Shown here: one piece after another, positions 50,422 to 62,370 of the stretch | Position numbering within the stretch: the stretch's first letter is position 1 | Layout of the letters: each line of letters starts with the position of its first letter | Assembly (NCBI GenBank): GCA_029891345.1 | Contig: CM056993.1 | Span: 112,086,623 to 112,150,622, forward strand | Source of the DNA: Dryococelus australis | Lineage: Eukaryota > Arthropoda > Insecta > Phasmatodea > Phasmatidae | DNA length: 64,000 nucleotides | Direction: 5' to 3' | Program-made: the position numbers and the translations under genes | Notes under the pieces: model-generated | Databases searched by the model: none | The model's input: only the letters and a program-made list of their open reading frames with translations | What the model was told of the DNA's origin: nothing

Positions 50422-51524
50422 CCGTGGCTTTCCTAACTATAAATGTGGTACCACAGACTCATATGTACATGCACATACACACAGCGTAAGGAAGCATGAC
50501 ACTCCCCTCCAAGGTGATGGGATGCATTTGGGTGGCAACCCATATTTTTTCCATAATCTATACCTATGTACATAGACCGTATTTTCTTTAGATATGTATG
50601 TTCAATTACCGGTACCCTACATGTACCTTCAAAGGTGTAAGTAAATTTGATCCCATGCTATTTGCAATAAACCTATCATTTACCTCCACATTTGGGAATG
50701 TACCATCCTTTGGGAATGAATTCAGCTGAATGTTTTGTATGTATTTTCCGTATATATTTATTTAAGAAATCACTTGACAGAGCTTATCGGCCTTAAAAAT
50801 ACATCACTGCTCTGGTTTGCATCTCTTCTACCTTACGCATAGAATTCTTTCTGCAATTTATTCAGGTAATATTCATAAAATATAATTATTTATAACATAT
50901 TAAATTAATTGCATATATTGCTCGAGGATTTTCTTCAGGCAACTAGTGATACTGAGTACTAGCACAGCATAATTTCTCTTTGCATTTTCTGATGCATTAT
51001 TTCTTGGTAAACTAGGAATCTATTTCTATTTACAGGCCAAGGTACCTATTTTGCATTTGTGACTCTGTTAAGAGTTATGTTATTTATAGTTACATTATTA
51101 TAGCCAGTGATTTCATAAATTTTATTGCTTTATGAATGAATATGTAATCAATTTTATTTTTGTTTGCTGGGAGCTTATTTATGCAAACCAGTAAGCACAT
51201 GTTAAGTGCCTTACATTTGATCAAGGAGTTTGTTTGTCATGGCCTTCCTCACTTTAGAATAAATTAGCATTATTTGCAAAAAAAGGAAGACTTACCCTTA
51301 ATTTACGTATTTAAACGTCATTGATGTATACTGCTAATAAGAGATTTGTGCTTAGCGACCCTTGTGAAACCCCATTATATATTTATGTATTTAAAAATTA
51401 TTATTCACTTTTGTCAACTATGGAAAAATGATACACTGTATTAAAGTTCTTAAAAATCAAAAATCACAGTGTAACGTCTTTGCACTTAGTTAGATAGCTC
51501 TGGAAAAATTGTAGTGCTAACATT

Positions 51525-54500
51525 TGATGCTGGCTAACAGAGAGTGGTGCTAGAGGCCAAGACGGCGCTCACCACGCACATGTCACATGTGCGAAGATTC
51601 CAATAATTCCGAACTCTCACATAGATACAGTAAAACCCCTCTATTACGACCCCATTTATTATGACCACCTCTCTAGTATAACCCAATCCCAGAACCGTGA
51701 AAAGTTGGGCTCGAAAAAGTCGAACATTCGAGGCACGTCTAAAAATAGATTCAGTTATCCCTCGCCAACCGCTGTATCTTGAACAGCGATTTCAGTTATG
51801 CATGGATTTGTTATTGTAGACCTTTTCTCCAACCATGGTACTGGTTTCTATTATCCACGATTTTTGGTCTATGGGAAACCAGCCTTTACTGATGTTAGTG
51901 GTCCTGCATTTCTCAAGCTGCTGTCATAGACTTTGACATTTGTTGTCCCAAGCAGCGTGAAGCAATAAATTAGTTAATGCCAGAAGGGGACACTGGTTTA
52001 TTATCCATGGAAGAGCAAATGTTTGGTGAGGGGGGGGGGGGGGGAGGTTGCAGGCCCCATCAGTGAGGATTCTTTGTCGTAGTCACATGCCACTGCCTCT
52101 GCCTTACCCTCCCTGTCTTTTTTCACTTCCATTATCCCTCCTCTTTTGCTGTAAAAACAGCGGTACATTATACAGACTAGTTTCTTAATCAGTGTATGTA
52201 TGATAACTTCAAAATTAAATCAATGCCCTTTTTTTATTATTATTTTTAAGTTTATGTGCACCCATGCCTACATAATATGCTAATCTTTTATGGTGGGCAA
52301 TTGCTTTTATTTTTCTTGTTAAGTCTTTTTTATGTGTAAAGTGAATAAAGATAAGTGTGTGCTAATAAAATGTGTTCTTATGTTACTGGTACCATATTAT
52401 GGCGAGTGAGGCCATGCGTGTGTATAGATAACGTGAAAAGTTTTTGATGGAAAATTCAGTATAATTGATTCAAGCAGACCGCACTTAATGTTTATATTCC
52501 CGTAAACATTGCCGCGCCTGTGTTCCAGTGCAGAGGCGAACACGCCACCTGCATTTCATATAAATTCAACACATTGACGTAAATCGCATCTATCAGCATG
52601 TTTTCCCAATGCCGGGCCGCTGTTAGGAAGTGAAGCGGCCCCATAACAACAGCAGTGGTGGTGGGCGGGCGGCCGCCTCCCTCCATATTGTAGTGATCAA
52701 CAGCTGCCCAGCCCCAAGGATCTAGGACTGATCAACAGATGTGAGTCGCAGCGCCTGGCCGTGCTGCAGAGGATCTAGGCACTCGTCCAGCTACGTGTGC
52801 ATGGCAATGTATTCGCTGCTAGCACCAGCACACGAGTGATCCAATGTATCTTCATACATATTTTCAATAAATAAAGTTATGTGTTTTGCTTCAAACATAA
52901 GGCATCTCTAACAGTGTTTAGTTATATTTTAATAATACAAAGTGTAATGTTTTGACATATTATAAATGGCCATGTTATACTGTGTTTAGGCCTCCTTTTT
53001 TACGACAAGGCGTAGTCCAATATGCCTTTCTTGGGTATCAAATGATTCAGGAGACGTCCAGCTATTATAATATATATATACGTATTTATATTTAATTTAA
53101 AAAGTGGTTTTTTATTTGCTAGAGACGATTGAACATGACCTTCATGCAAAAAATGGTAAGTTTGGGAACATAGGGGATAGGGGTGGGTCAAAATCGGCCC
53201 TAAATTTTCCAAATTTTTACCCCTCCTCTACTACGGCACTATTCTCGGGAACCGTGAGGGGTCATAATAGAGATGTTCCACTGTATTATTTTTTCAGTCT
53301 AAAATGTGTTTTATGTTGGTATTTGCAGGGTTTAATATTTCTTAAAATGTGTTAAAAATGTTTGGTGCTATTTTTAAATTGTTTGGTTATGAAATTCAAA
53401 GTGCCCACAGCACTGAGATTAAGAACACTAATATTCCTGCATGAACGTTGTCATAAAGGGACACTAAATTAATATGAAAATTTATAAGATAATTATAAAA
53501 ATGTAAAACCATATTAATTTAATTTGTGCCATTTTATTTTCTATTAAAAAAATTATACTCGGTGTGCATAGCACTTCCGCTTATTTGAACCCCGTAGGCG
53601 GCCATGTAGGTCCTTGCGACGCTTACCTCTGGACAGTCTGTCGAGGAGAGCTGGCAAGGTAAGACACTGTCACGTACGCACTAAAACCTTTTGTTCACTA
53701 ATGTAGATTTCAATAGTCAATTTAGTTTACCGGTCAACCTTTGCTTGTGTACGTTTTGCCAGACATTTCCCCAGCATTATGTTTCCACTTGACTAATTTA
53801 TTTTGCACGGGTGGCATTTTATCGTAATCGAGGAGAAGGAGGAGAAAGATGTCGGAGAGGTCACGCGACCCGTGCAATTTGATTCAGGTGCCATCCGCCT
53901 ATGTTTATGGCGTTTCATTGTATTTTTTGCATTATTGCCATGCACAATTTCAAGGGCTTTGTTTTTATGTATGTATTTGAGGGTATTTTTCATGTTTGAA
54001 TATTTAATGGCAACATCACGTATAACCACGTGGCTGACTGACGCCAAGTATTGATATACGCCATCATTGCGTTTTGAGAGCTTATTTATGTGACATTGTA
54101 TGTTGCAATATTTTATTCAGTGTTCTATGTTAAATATTTGTCAGGGTTCCGTGCAATTTCACTTAAATTGATGCTTTTTGTACTTGACCAAGTGGTCACA
54201 GTAATGTTTGATTTTATCGCCATCAGGCATGTTACAAGTCTGTTATCATGTAAATCATAAAGAGAATAATTCCCTTAACAAGAGTAATAGTTTGTCTGAA
54301 TTTAATTTGCCGTTTCCATGAAGAAATATTGCAATTCCGCCTGCACCACGTGGTCTGCTACGAACTTCATCCAGCGGCATCTGCACCATCTAAACTTGTT
54401 TTCACACATGTGTGTGTTTATTGTGAATACTCGTCTTATTTCCCATCTTGTTTCATGTATCTTTAAGGGTTTACGTAATTTTGTAATTAGTGTATGGTGC

Positions 54501-55134
54501 AATTATTCCCTTCCTAGGCGGCTCTGTGCATAGGCCGTCACCACACTACCCACGTGCTGGAGGGCAAGCCCCGCTGAGTTTTAATTAGTGATGCCGAGTA
54601 ATGACACGTGTTAATGTATCACCAGGGTTTCATTTTGTAATTCACTTTGTCCTGTCTTCAGGGAAAAATCGTCGGTCTACCCTAGCGGCTGTCGACTCTC
54701 TTCCCTTGTGAAGATTATGTTTCCAGACACCGCGGTGAGATCATCCATCTAGGTGTGCACTATTTTGATTGCGGGCTGGGGAGCACCCAAGCAGAGTTAG
54801 CTAGACATGACAGAGTGTATGATTAATTTCATTGTATGTTGATTTGTACGCACAGTATGGATAAAAATAAGTCTCACAGTGAAGTTACCCCTTTCATTTG
54901 TAGTGACGATGTCCTTGCCACATGTGTTTTTCAAGTGTTAAATATGTTTAGTAAAAGTTTAGTATTGACACCGTGTATTGTAAGTACGCACGGGTGAGAT
55001 GGACACACAGAACCCACAGCATTCCTGAGAACCCTGACTCTCAATATTGCGGTGATTGGGAAGCACCTCTGGCGTCTAAATTACCAGTAAGTATTTGTGT
55101 CATCTTTCATCTTGTGTCTCACCCAACGGCGTCA
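51525..55134 (+). mobile_element. R3: complete copy of the R family, interrupted by a pogo-like element
   Basis: Starts TGATGCTGGCTAACAG, ends CAACGGCGTCA, and is flanked by CATT on both sides (51521-51524 and 55135-55138). The termini form a short inverted repeat (TGAYGCYG). Without the 1659 bp accounted for by the inserted element and one TA it is 1951 bp. It is collinear with R1 and R2. A 4-bp duplication and TG...CA ends would also suit a long solo LTR, so the class stays open. Confidence 0.85.
51628..53284. mobile_element. Pogo-like DNA element (1657 bp) with TA target duplication
   Basis: Left end CAGTAAAACCCCTCTATTAC and reverse of the right end CAGTGGAACATCTCTATTAT form terminal inverted repeats of about 25 bp. 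TA flanks both sides (51626-51627, 53285-53286). CAGT ends with a TA duplication are typical for the pogo group of Tc1/mariner. No transposase frame is seen inside, so it is non-autonomous. It holds a G-tract (52029-52044) and a CpG-rich part (about 52500-52780). Confidence 0.85.
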
Positions 55135-55138
55135 CATT

Positions 55139-55990
55139 CTAACTCATGTTAAATCTTATTTATAGCGTAAATCTCCTAACCAATGGTGTCAAATATTTTT
55201 ATTTCTATAAATAGTTTTAAGGATATTAGTCATCTCTTGTGTAACGATTCTTGTAGTAAGATGTTGTTAAATAAATACCGTATTTCCCTAAATTGGTATG
55301 GAAAATTTTTATAGTGTGAATTTTTATCAAGGTTTTCCATTAGAACATTCAGAATAACCAAACAATAACCATCCAATTTGAATATTAGCAGTGACTGAAA
55401 TCCTTGGTTGCTATACCAGTACATATTTGCTGATTTTGAACATGTACCCATTATCATTCTCAGTATATTCCTGACTTGCACATTGACAGAGCATTTAGCT
55501 GATCTGGATGACAGCATATTGCATCCTCCTTGATTTTTATTTACTTCATTATACTATTCTCAGGCAGACTTGTGTACTTTTTTTTTTCTGAGAGTAGGAT
55601 AAAGGTAATGTTTTTCCAAAATTTTTCTGTACAAATATGTTTTCTCTATAGTTATAACTAGTTTAAAGCTGTACAGAAGAATCCTACTTGATACCTTTGA
55701 AATTCTGAAAATATTTTCTACGTAATATTTTGAACAAGAACACAATCAACACTTTTCTCCAGTTCCTTGGTAGTATTTTGTCTCTTCTTAGCACACTGAA
55801 TACTCAGTTGAACCACTGCATTTGACTCACCTGTTATATTCTTGTTCATGAACAGTCTTTGTTATAATGCTCCATGAGACTTTCTCGCTTTGAGTTTTAA
55901 AAGTATTTTTTCATATCCAGCCAGAAGGGTTCTGGCCCTCGACTTCCATTCCCTTTCTGTACCATATTCAGTTTCCGGTTACAACATTTT
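55139..55990. other. No gene seen
   Basis: AT-rich intron sequence between R3 and the second SINE. Confidence 0.6.
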
Positions 55991-55993
55991 TTT

Positions 55994-56190
55994 TAGCAAG
56001 GTGGTACAATGGTAAACCTTTGGTCTCACATTCAGGAGGACTTGGGTTCAAATCCATGTCTGGCCAGAGTGATTTCCATTTTCTGTGGTTTCCTGAAATC
56101 ACTCCAAACAAATGTGGGGATAGTTCCTTAGTACAGCCAGACCATGGTCGAGGCCCATTTAAGGTTATTTCACACAATTTTTTGAAGCCC
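55994..56190 (+). mobile_element. tRNA-derived SINE with insect-type core
   Basis: tRNA-like head with A box (TGGTACAATGG, 56002-56012) and B box (GGTTCAAATCC, 56045-56055), followed by a core reading GTGGTTTCCTGAAATCACTC, AAACAAATGTGGGGATAGTT and CCTTAGTACAG. This resembles the conserved body (TGGTTTCCCTAAATC..., CAGGCAAATGCCGGGATGGTTCCTT-like) found in many insect SINEs. I recall that pattern but could not search for it. No target duplication was found, and the 3' end is approximate. Confidence 0.75.
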
Positions 56191-56199
56191 TGATAAAGT

Positions 56200-58310
56200 T
56201 CTACTTTGGGTTACCGATTACGTATCCTTCCGCTACGTGTAAACATAGACACTGTCATGTGACTTATTCGTTTTAACTGTCTTAAGCTTTGTTTACTGTT
56301 TTTAACTGTTGAAAAGTTCTGTCTTATTTCAAAAAGCATACTAATGTTTACAATTTATGCATATAACCATACTTAGGCCAGCTTTATGAATTATTAACAA
56401 TGTCTATATCGACAATAGTTCTTACGGTTATTATTTTACATATTGCTAACATATTTGTGTTTACAAGATAGAGCACATAACAGTGTTATACCTGGTATTG
56501 CACATAGTACACAATATACATTATTATTTTGCAGTGAGTTTGTTTAAGTATTTAACCTCTTGTTATTTATATGCTTTGGGGTATTTTGTTAAAAATATGG
56601 CCTCAGTTTGAATATATATTATAATGAAAAAGAAACCTGTCAAACAAAAATGACAGTAAATTCAAGCACACAACTTGTTTGGCTTTGTTTTTGTGCATAG
56701 CAGCGACAAAATTTAAAGATAGTGGTGAACATGTACAACAATAGCTCTACCATAACTTTCATTCTGGTCATATTTCTTTGCAAAAGTACTTACTTTTTAC
56801 TAGGTTTATTTAATTATTTATTGAAAATATTCTGGCTGGGCATAATAATTTGTTGGGATTGTGGAAAACATTCAACTCACAGAAACGTAAGCAGGTTAAA
56901 CAATTGTGGTTCAAACACCTAGGGCAATGTTACAAAATTGTGATAAATAAACTGACATGATATTGAAATAATTCATTTCAGCATAAAAACAGTTACCAGT
57001 TAAAATGTATAAATTTTGAACGTCCAATATTTGCAATCACACGTACACTGGCCCACCATAGCCAATACTACCCTTTCACACAGAGCTGTCATGACACACA
57101 GATTTATCACAACATCGTAACTTGCCAAGGTAAGTTTAAAAAACACAACTTGTACATACTCGATTTGGTAATTTTAAGTATTTTTCACGGGAATAAAATT
57201 AACACTTCATTCAACAACAAGCAACACACCATGTCATGTTGCTGCACTTCTGCTAACTTAGATTTGTAACTGTCCTGATACCACAAATAAATATATTGTA
57301 ATAAGTATTGAAATAATAAAATCTTGTATCAGTTGTAAATTACAATTTTAAAAAATCATTATTTGTCATGTAATAAGTATGAAATATTATGCTAAAATTT
57401 AAAACATGTTAAATTTTTTTTTGCTATTACTAGTTATGAAAAAATTCCTGAGATCTATATAGAGAGATGGGAGTAATGGGAAGATCGACAAGCTCTACGC
57501 TGTGTATTCACACTTCTTCCTCGGACAAAAAAAACACCATGTCACTAGGAACTATGTACCGTAATTTGCTCTTATGTTTTTAACTGTAACAATGAAGTGT
57601 GTTTCCATCAGTGCTACCCAAAAATTTAAATATTTCAAATAAGCCACATTTAATTGACAAATTGCATACTAAAAAAATTGGTTAAAAGAAGATTTAACTG
57701 CGAACTTTTACTTACTAGCCATTGCCAACACATCGCTGCTCTCACTATTTTAAATCTGTATTGAATATTGAACACAAAATAAATATCACAAGTTATAGAA
57801 GATACTAAGTTAAAGTTTATTTTATTCAAAAATTTAATACTTTAAAGTTAATCATAGGGTTATGTATTTGTGATATTTAAGTGTGACTGGTTTGTGACCA
57901 TCAAGGAAAATGATGGTTTTAATTATGTGTCTATGTTCTGTAATTGATCATATGCTAATATGTTTACAGCAGAATCGTGTTGTGCCGCTACGTGCGGTGT
58001 TTAGCAGTGTAACGGGTTACAGTTTGCCTTTTATAGGCTGATTTATGTTGAGTTGATTGTGTTTGGTTGTGTCTTTTGTTGTTAATTAAAAGAATATTTT
58101 GAATGTTTATTTTGAACTTTTAAGTTGCCTACTAATTTTCTATCTGTTTGGTTATGTGCACCATCATATCTTTGTGGTGACTAGTGTAGTAGTATCATAG
58201 CAACATGGCAACTCTGAAGCAAAGTTCAATAACTAGTGTATAAATTACATTATTATTAAAGTCAGTTTGTATCAGTTGTAGACAATGAAGTTTGGTTATT
58301 ACTTTCTTTC
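56200..58310. other. No gene seen
   Basis: Very AT-rich intron DNA without recognisable element. A GTAAGT near 57131 is not part of a plausible dynein exon. Confidence 0.6.
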
Positions 58311-58319
58311 GGCACAAAA

Positions 58320-59186
58320 ACTACTGTATTTTGGTTTGTATATGCTGCACATTAAAACAAAAAGAAAAATAATAACAAATACAGTATTTACACCTGTATA
58401 GCACTCCCTTTTTTCCCAAAATAAAGGAAACAATTTCTGGAATGTGTGCTATACAAGAAAAAAAAGGAGTAGTAGTCATAAATTGTCCCAGGGGATGTTT
58501 AGGGAAGTGGTGGACTGTCTGTTATCTCATCTCTCGCTCTAACATCACTCCTCTCCCTTCTCTCTCTTTCTCTCTCAGTGATTCTTCAGCAATGTGTGGG
58601 TCGAAACCCCCCTCCCTCCCCCCCTCCTACTATCTAAGGACATAACATCCAAACCAGAGCTGTGACCTGTTTATAACCTCCCCCCCCCCCCCTACCTTTA
58701 AATAACACCAAAATGTTGCTGGTAGATAATTCCTCCAAGCCCTCTTTCTTCCAATGGCAGAGGCTAGCGAGCCATGTTCTTTTGAATTGGGGGGGGGGGG
58801 GGGGCAAGGAGACCCTTTTTTTATATGATGGTAGTATGACATTCTAGCACTGCAAAAAAAAAAAAAAAAAAAACCAGTCACTGATAAATGGAGAAAGGAG
58901 AAAAAAGAAAAGCAAAGCTGGAAATGTTGAGTAATAGGTGCAGAAGGTTTCCAGATATTTTTTTTGGCCTTTTGCACCCAAGTTATTTAATTAAATTATT
59001 TTCCAAACATATCACAATTACCACACAATAATGTAAAAAATAGTAATGTGTTCCATACTTACTAACAGGGCACGAAAAATTTTTGGTGCCATTTTATAAA
59101 AAAAAAATTTTTTGCTGCAATTTATTGCAAAAATCATGGTGCATGGTATACATGAGTGTGCAATATACACAAATAAATAAGGTATG
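58320..59186. mobile_element. MITE-like sequence with tract-rich interior
   Basis: The left side has ACAGTATTTACACCTGTATA and GCACTCC. The right end, read in reverse, has TACCTTATTTATTTGTGTAT and TGCACACTC, an imperfect inverted repeat. Further inward, GTGTGCTATACA and, reversed, CATGTATACCATGCACC may be subterminal repeats. The interior holds runs of C (58680-58692), G (58788-58803) and A (58853-58873). Ends are approximate. Confidence 0.35.
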
Positions 59187-59945
59187 CGTCGCTCAAAATT
59201 GTTGCACCTAACATCACTTTTATTTCAAAGCAAATAGTTTCACCTGAACATGTTATGCAAAACATTTTAACGAGGAATTATTGTTTGTAAACATGTTTTA
59301 TTTTGTGTTTTAAGGTTTTTTTATCCAGTTAGGTTGGTGTTTCATTGTATCTGGTATAAAATTAACATGACTTTAAAACTTAATATTTATGTAACTCAAA
59401 GGGCAGCATCTTCGCGAATAAAATTATATGCCCAAAAGCATATACTCTGCCACTTGTCAGCAAAAATTGTTTCAACTCTGAGCGACTTGTATTATAAGTG
59501 TTCATTTTCAGTAACTTCTTGCTGGGAAATCAGATGATTTATATTCATTAATTTGAATAGACGCATGTCTTTGAATAATCTGATTATATGTAAGTGCCTA
59601 TTCAACACTTTTTGCCTTCTAATAATGGGTAGGTAAGCACCGAGCCGAATGCAGTGTAACTCATGATGGGGAAAATTAGATGTGATTTTGAATGATTAAT
59701 TATTAAAGACAGTGAAGAAAAAAATTATAATCGCCTCATTTGTGTCTCAAAATTACAAGTTTTCTTTGCAGTAAAATATGATTAACTATTTAAAAGACAG
59801 ACATTTGCCACACATTCAAGGTGTTGCCAACAGGTAGCACCGTGGAGAGGTCATCCTCCCGCCGACAACCCCACCAGTCCCTCGTAAACCAACAGACATG
59901 ACGCTGTCCATTGATTACTTGTCTGTGTGCTCTTAGCTGATAGAA
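59187..59945 (+). repeat. Repeat S, copy 2
   Basis: Reverse complement of S1 (12765-13540) throughout. In S1 this sequence precedes a Tigger-like transposase. Here 59945 is followed by about 440 bp of unrelated sequence and then the copia gag, so this copy has lost the transposase or never had it. Confidence 0.8.
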
Positions 59946-60386
59946 TGGATGGAAAATTTATAATTTGACTTGCATTCAGTATCATATTATTTGCATTTTC
60001 AGAGGGTTTGAAAGTTATATGTTAGCTTGCATTTTGTGTCAGATTACAATAAATTATATACAGTACTTTGAGTAATTATTTTCTTTATTTAAGTGGGTCT
60101 AGGAGAAATGTTTTAAATGTATTATTAACAGTAATACTTTTTCTAAAATTCAGTTCAAAGGGCATTGGTATTGGTTTTTTGGTATCAGGGTATCGGTATC
60201 GGAAAACATGGTATCAGAACAACTCTAGTTTTTAAGTCAAAAGTGTTATGACTGTCGCAATATTGTGTGATATAAACAGAGTGCGGCGGTGTGCCATGCC
60301 TTTGGAAAAATGTTTAGTCTAAGTTTGTGGTAAAGATATTCCCATCAATCCTATAAATCTTCAATATAAAATAACTATAAAGAAAA

Positions 60387-61604
60387 ATGCTTGCATTAAG
60401 TTTACGGCCGGTCCAAAGGCTTGCGGGTAAAGAGAACTACCAAAGCTGGAAGTTTGCTTCAAAAGTATTCTTACAGCTGGACGACTTGTAGATTATCGTG
60501 CAAGGTGAAGAAACCGACAAGGACGACAATCGGAAGAACAAAAAATATCTGTAGAAAATAATAATCTGTATTGACCCGAATTTTTCTCATGTGAAGACTG
60601 CACAGATGGCAAAGGAAGCACGGCAACAACTCGAAAGGGTTTTCAAGGACTCAGGACTTATCAGAAGTTTAGGCCTACTGAGGACTTTGGTTACCACAAA
60701 ACTGGAAAACTGTAAAGGTGTAGATGAGTATGTGGATAAAATAATGTCAATTGCTCACAAACTGAATGAAATCGGTTTTGAAGTGAAGGAAGAGTGGGTA
60801 GGAACCCTATTACTCGCAGGATTGCCAAATGAATATCGACCCATGATAATGGGCATTGAGAGTTCGGGAATAAGCATCACTGCAGATGCTATCAAAGTAA
60901 AACTACTTTAAGATATAAAAGGTAATCAAGATGATTCATTCAAGTCTTCAGATAGTAATTCTCCATTGTTGGCAAGTAAGAATAAAAGTATTTCCCATCA
61001 TGAGGTTTTCCAACCAAAACAACCCGTGGTTAGCTACAATTGCAATAAAACTGGTCATTTTGCCAGGAATTGCTGACAGAAGATGAAGACGAGGCCAAAT
61101 CAAGGTACTACCTAAAAGCAAATTAACTCTGGCTCAAGTGATCGTGTCTTTGCAGCTTCTGGAATTTTGCTTCAGGGTAATTGGTATGTTGACTCACGTG
61201 CATCAATACACATCATAACAAATAGTGATCAGCAGTTGAAAAACCCTGCAACTAGTAACACTGAAATAGCCACAAATAATTCAAGCTTTAGAGGTTCACT
61301 TGTAGGGAGTGTGGACATTGAAGTTTACAATTCTACAAGAAAGGAGAGCACACCAGTAAAGGTCAGCGATGCTGTGTATGTACCAGAAGTGTCAGTCAAC
61401 CTATTGTCTGTAAACAAAATAGTATAAAAGGGAAACAAAGTGTAATTTATCAAGTTTGACGGTCAGATTGTGGGCCCAGATGGTGGAAGTATTGCCACAA
61501 TGTCCATGGAGAAGGGTATTTATAAGTCAAACATGCCTTCGCGGACATGATATTTATCGACTCTGACAGTTTCGTGTGGCATCGTCATCTTGGGTACTTA
61601 AACA
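60387..61604 (+). pseudogene. Ty1/copia pseudogene, gag-protease part
   Basis: Start of a copia-type polyprotein. From the ATG at 60387 a single frame runs to about 61427, with stops at 60489, 60552, 60909 and 61074. It contains a gag domain (NYQSWKFASK, NCKGVDEYVDKIMSIAHKLN, LLLAGLPNEYRPMIM), a zinc knuckle (SYNCNKTGHFARNC) whose first Cys has become Ser, and the protease start WYVDSRAS, where the catalytic Asp-Ser-Gly has Arg for Gly (codon 61197). A TAA ends this frame at 61425. After a frameshift the pre-integrase zinc motif DSFVWHRHLG follows, reaching the LTR1 insertion at 61605. A PBS-like TGGTATCAGAAC lies upstream at 60209 but no 5' LTR was recognised. Confidence 0.9.
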
Positions 61605-61863
61605 TGTAGCATTGTAGCTAGATATATATAATTGGTATATTCGGGAAGTATTTCAATTATCTATATTTCAGTCAAGGATAGTAATTCATGTAATATATGA
61701 TAGGTCGTGCCAATGACAACTTGTTTGTATTTCATCTATTTTCATTTTTCCAAATTTATTATTTTTCTTTCCTCATTTCATCAGTAGTAACAGACGTCAC
61801 CTTTGACTGATGTGACCGACTGCTCAAAAACAATATGTTTTCAATGAGGAACCTTTCTACCAA

Positions 61864-61870
61864 TATATAA
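61864..61870 (+). promoter_or_regulatory. TATA box of LTR1 copy 2
   Basis: TATATAA in the context CCAATATATAAGGAAGC, about 260 bp from the LTR start. The equivalent site is kept in copy 1 (CTATATATTG at 15951-15960 on the opposite strand). Confidence 0.65.
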
Positions 61871-62214
61871 GGAAGCGTGACCTTTCTCTGGTATCACAAC
61901 AGTTCGTTACAGTACGATCGCTTGTCAGCTGTCAGTCAGACAGCCTGCAACGTGTGATCACGTGACTCACACCGACCACCACCCGCGACTTTAACCTTCT
62001 TTTTTATTTCGGACATTTCAGTTCAAATATGTATTAAATTTAATTTCTGTTGGTGCGAGGAGTCAATAGGGTGCCGGGAGAGAAAAGTAACGAGTCTATC
62101 TCATCTTCGTAACTCTCGAAGTGAGAAGTTTTATTTTATAAAGGCTGCCATTTTGTCTTAGTTTTTTTTTGTTTGTCAGCTGCGAGTGTTAATAGTTTGT
62201 TTTGTTGAGACGAC

Positions 62215-62220
62215 AATAAA
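62215..62220 (+). terminator. Poly(A) signal of LTR1 copy 2
   Basis: AATAAA in CGACAATAAATCTCC, conserved in copy 1 (15592-15597, opposite strand), about 350 bp after the TATA box. Confidence 0.65.
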
Positions 62221-62370
62221 TCTCCAGTAAACATTTAACTTCTCCTTTTATTTATTGGTAATCCTGGTATCAACAATCTTTCATTATTACATAGTCGAAG
62301 TCTCCAACTCACGCTGAGCTAGTCTGTTCGTGTTTACTGAGACGAGAGAACAGGACAGTAACCTGTTACA

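Larger units (their letters stand above)
50157..50447 (-). mobile_element. tRNA-derived SINE with 13-bp target duplications
   Basis: The element (50170-50434, 265 bp, minus) lies between AACTGTAAATGTG (50157-50169) and AACTATAAATGTG (50435-50447), a 13-bp target duplication with one mismatch. Its 5' end is tRNA-like: an A box (TGGCTGAGCAGT) and a B box (GGTTCAATCC) at tRNA spacing. The body contains TTTTCTCTGGGATCTCCCGT and the 3' tail is a short (CTTCA)n repeat. Pol III transcription and copying by a partner LINE machinery are inferred from the family. A target duplication of this length fits LINE-type integration. Confidence 0.9.
61605..62370 (+). mobile_element. LTR1 copy 2, solo LTR inserted in the copia pseudogene (AACA duplication)
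   Basis: 766 bp from TGTAGCATTG to ACCTGTTACA, flanked by AACA on both sides (61601-61604 and 62371-62374). It is the reverse complement of LTR1 copy 1. It has a TATA box (TATATAA, 61864-61870) and a poly(A) signal (AATAAA, 62215-62220) in LTR order. Copia codons on either side belong to one continuous frame if the LTR and one AACA are disregarded, which confirms both ends. No internal sequence of its own retrotransposon remains. Confidence 0.93.

Noticed and set aside
50361..50434. A tRNA gene on the minus strand
   Set aside because: The A and B boxes belong to a SINE with target duplications and a long body; a complete cloverleaf is not evident.
57040..57135. A possible exon ending CAAG|GTAAGT
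   Set aside because: No frame resembles the dynein segment expected after exon D, and no good acceptor precedes it.
60209..60220. TGGTATCAGAAC as a possible primer-binding site of the copia element
   Set aside because: It lies in a locally repetitive GGTATCRG stretch and no 5' LTR ending just before it could be recognised; mentioned only as a possibility.
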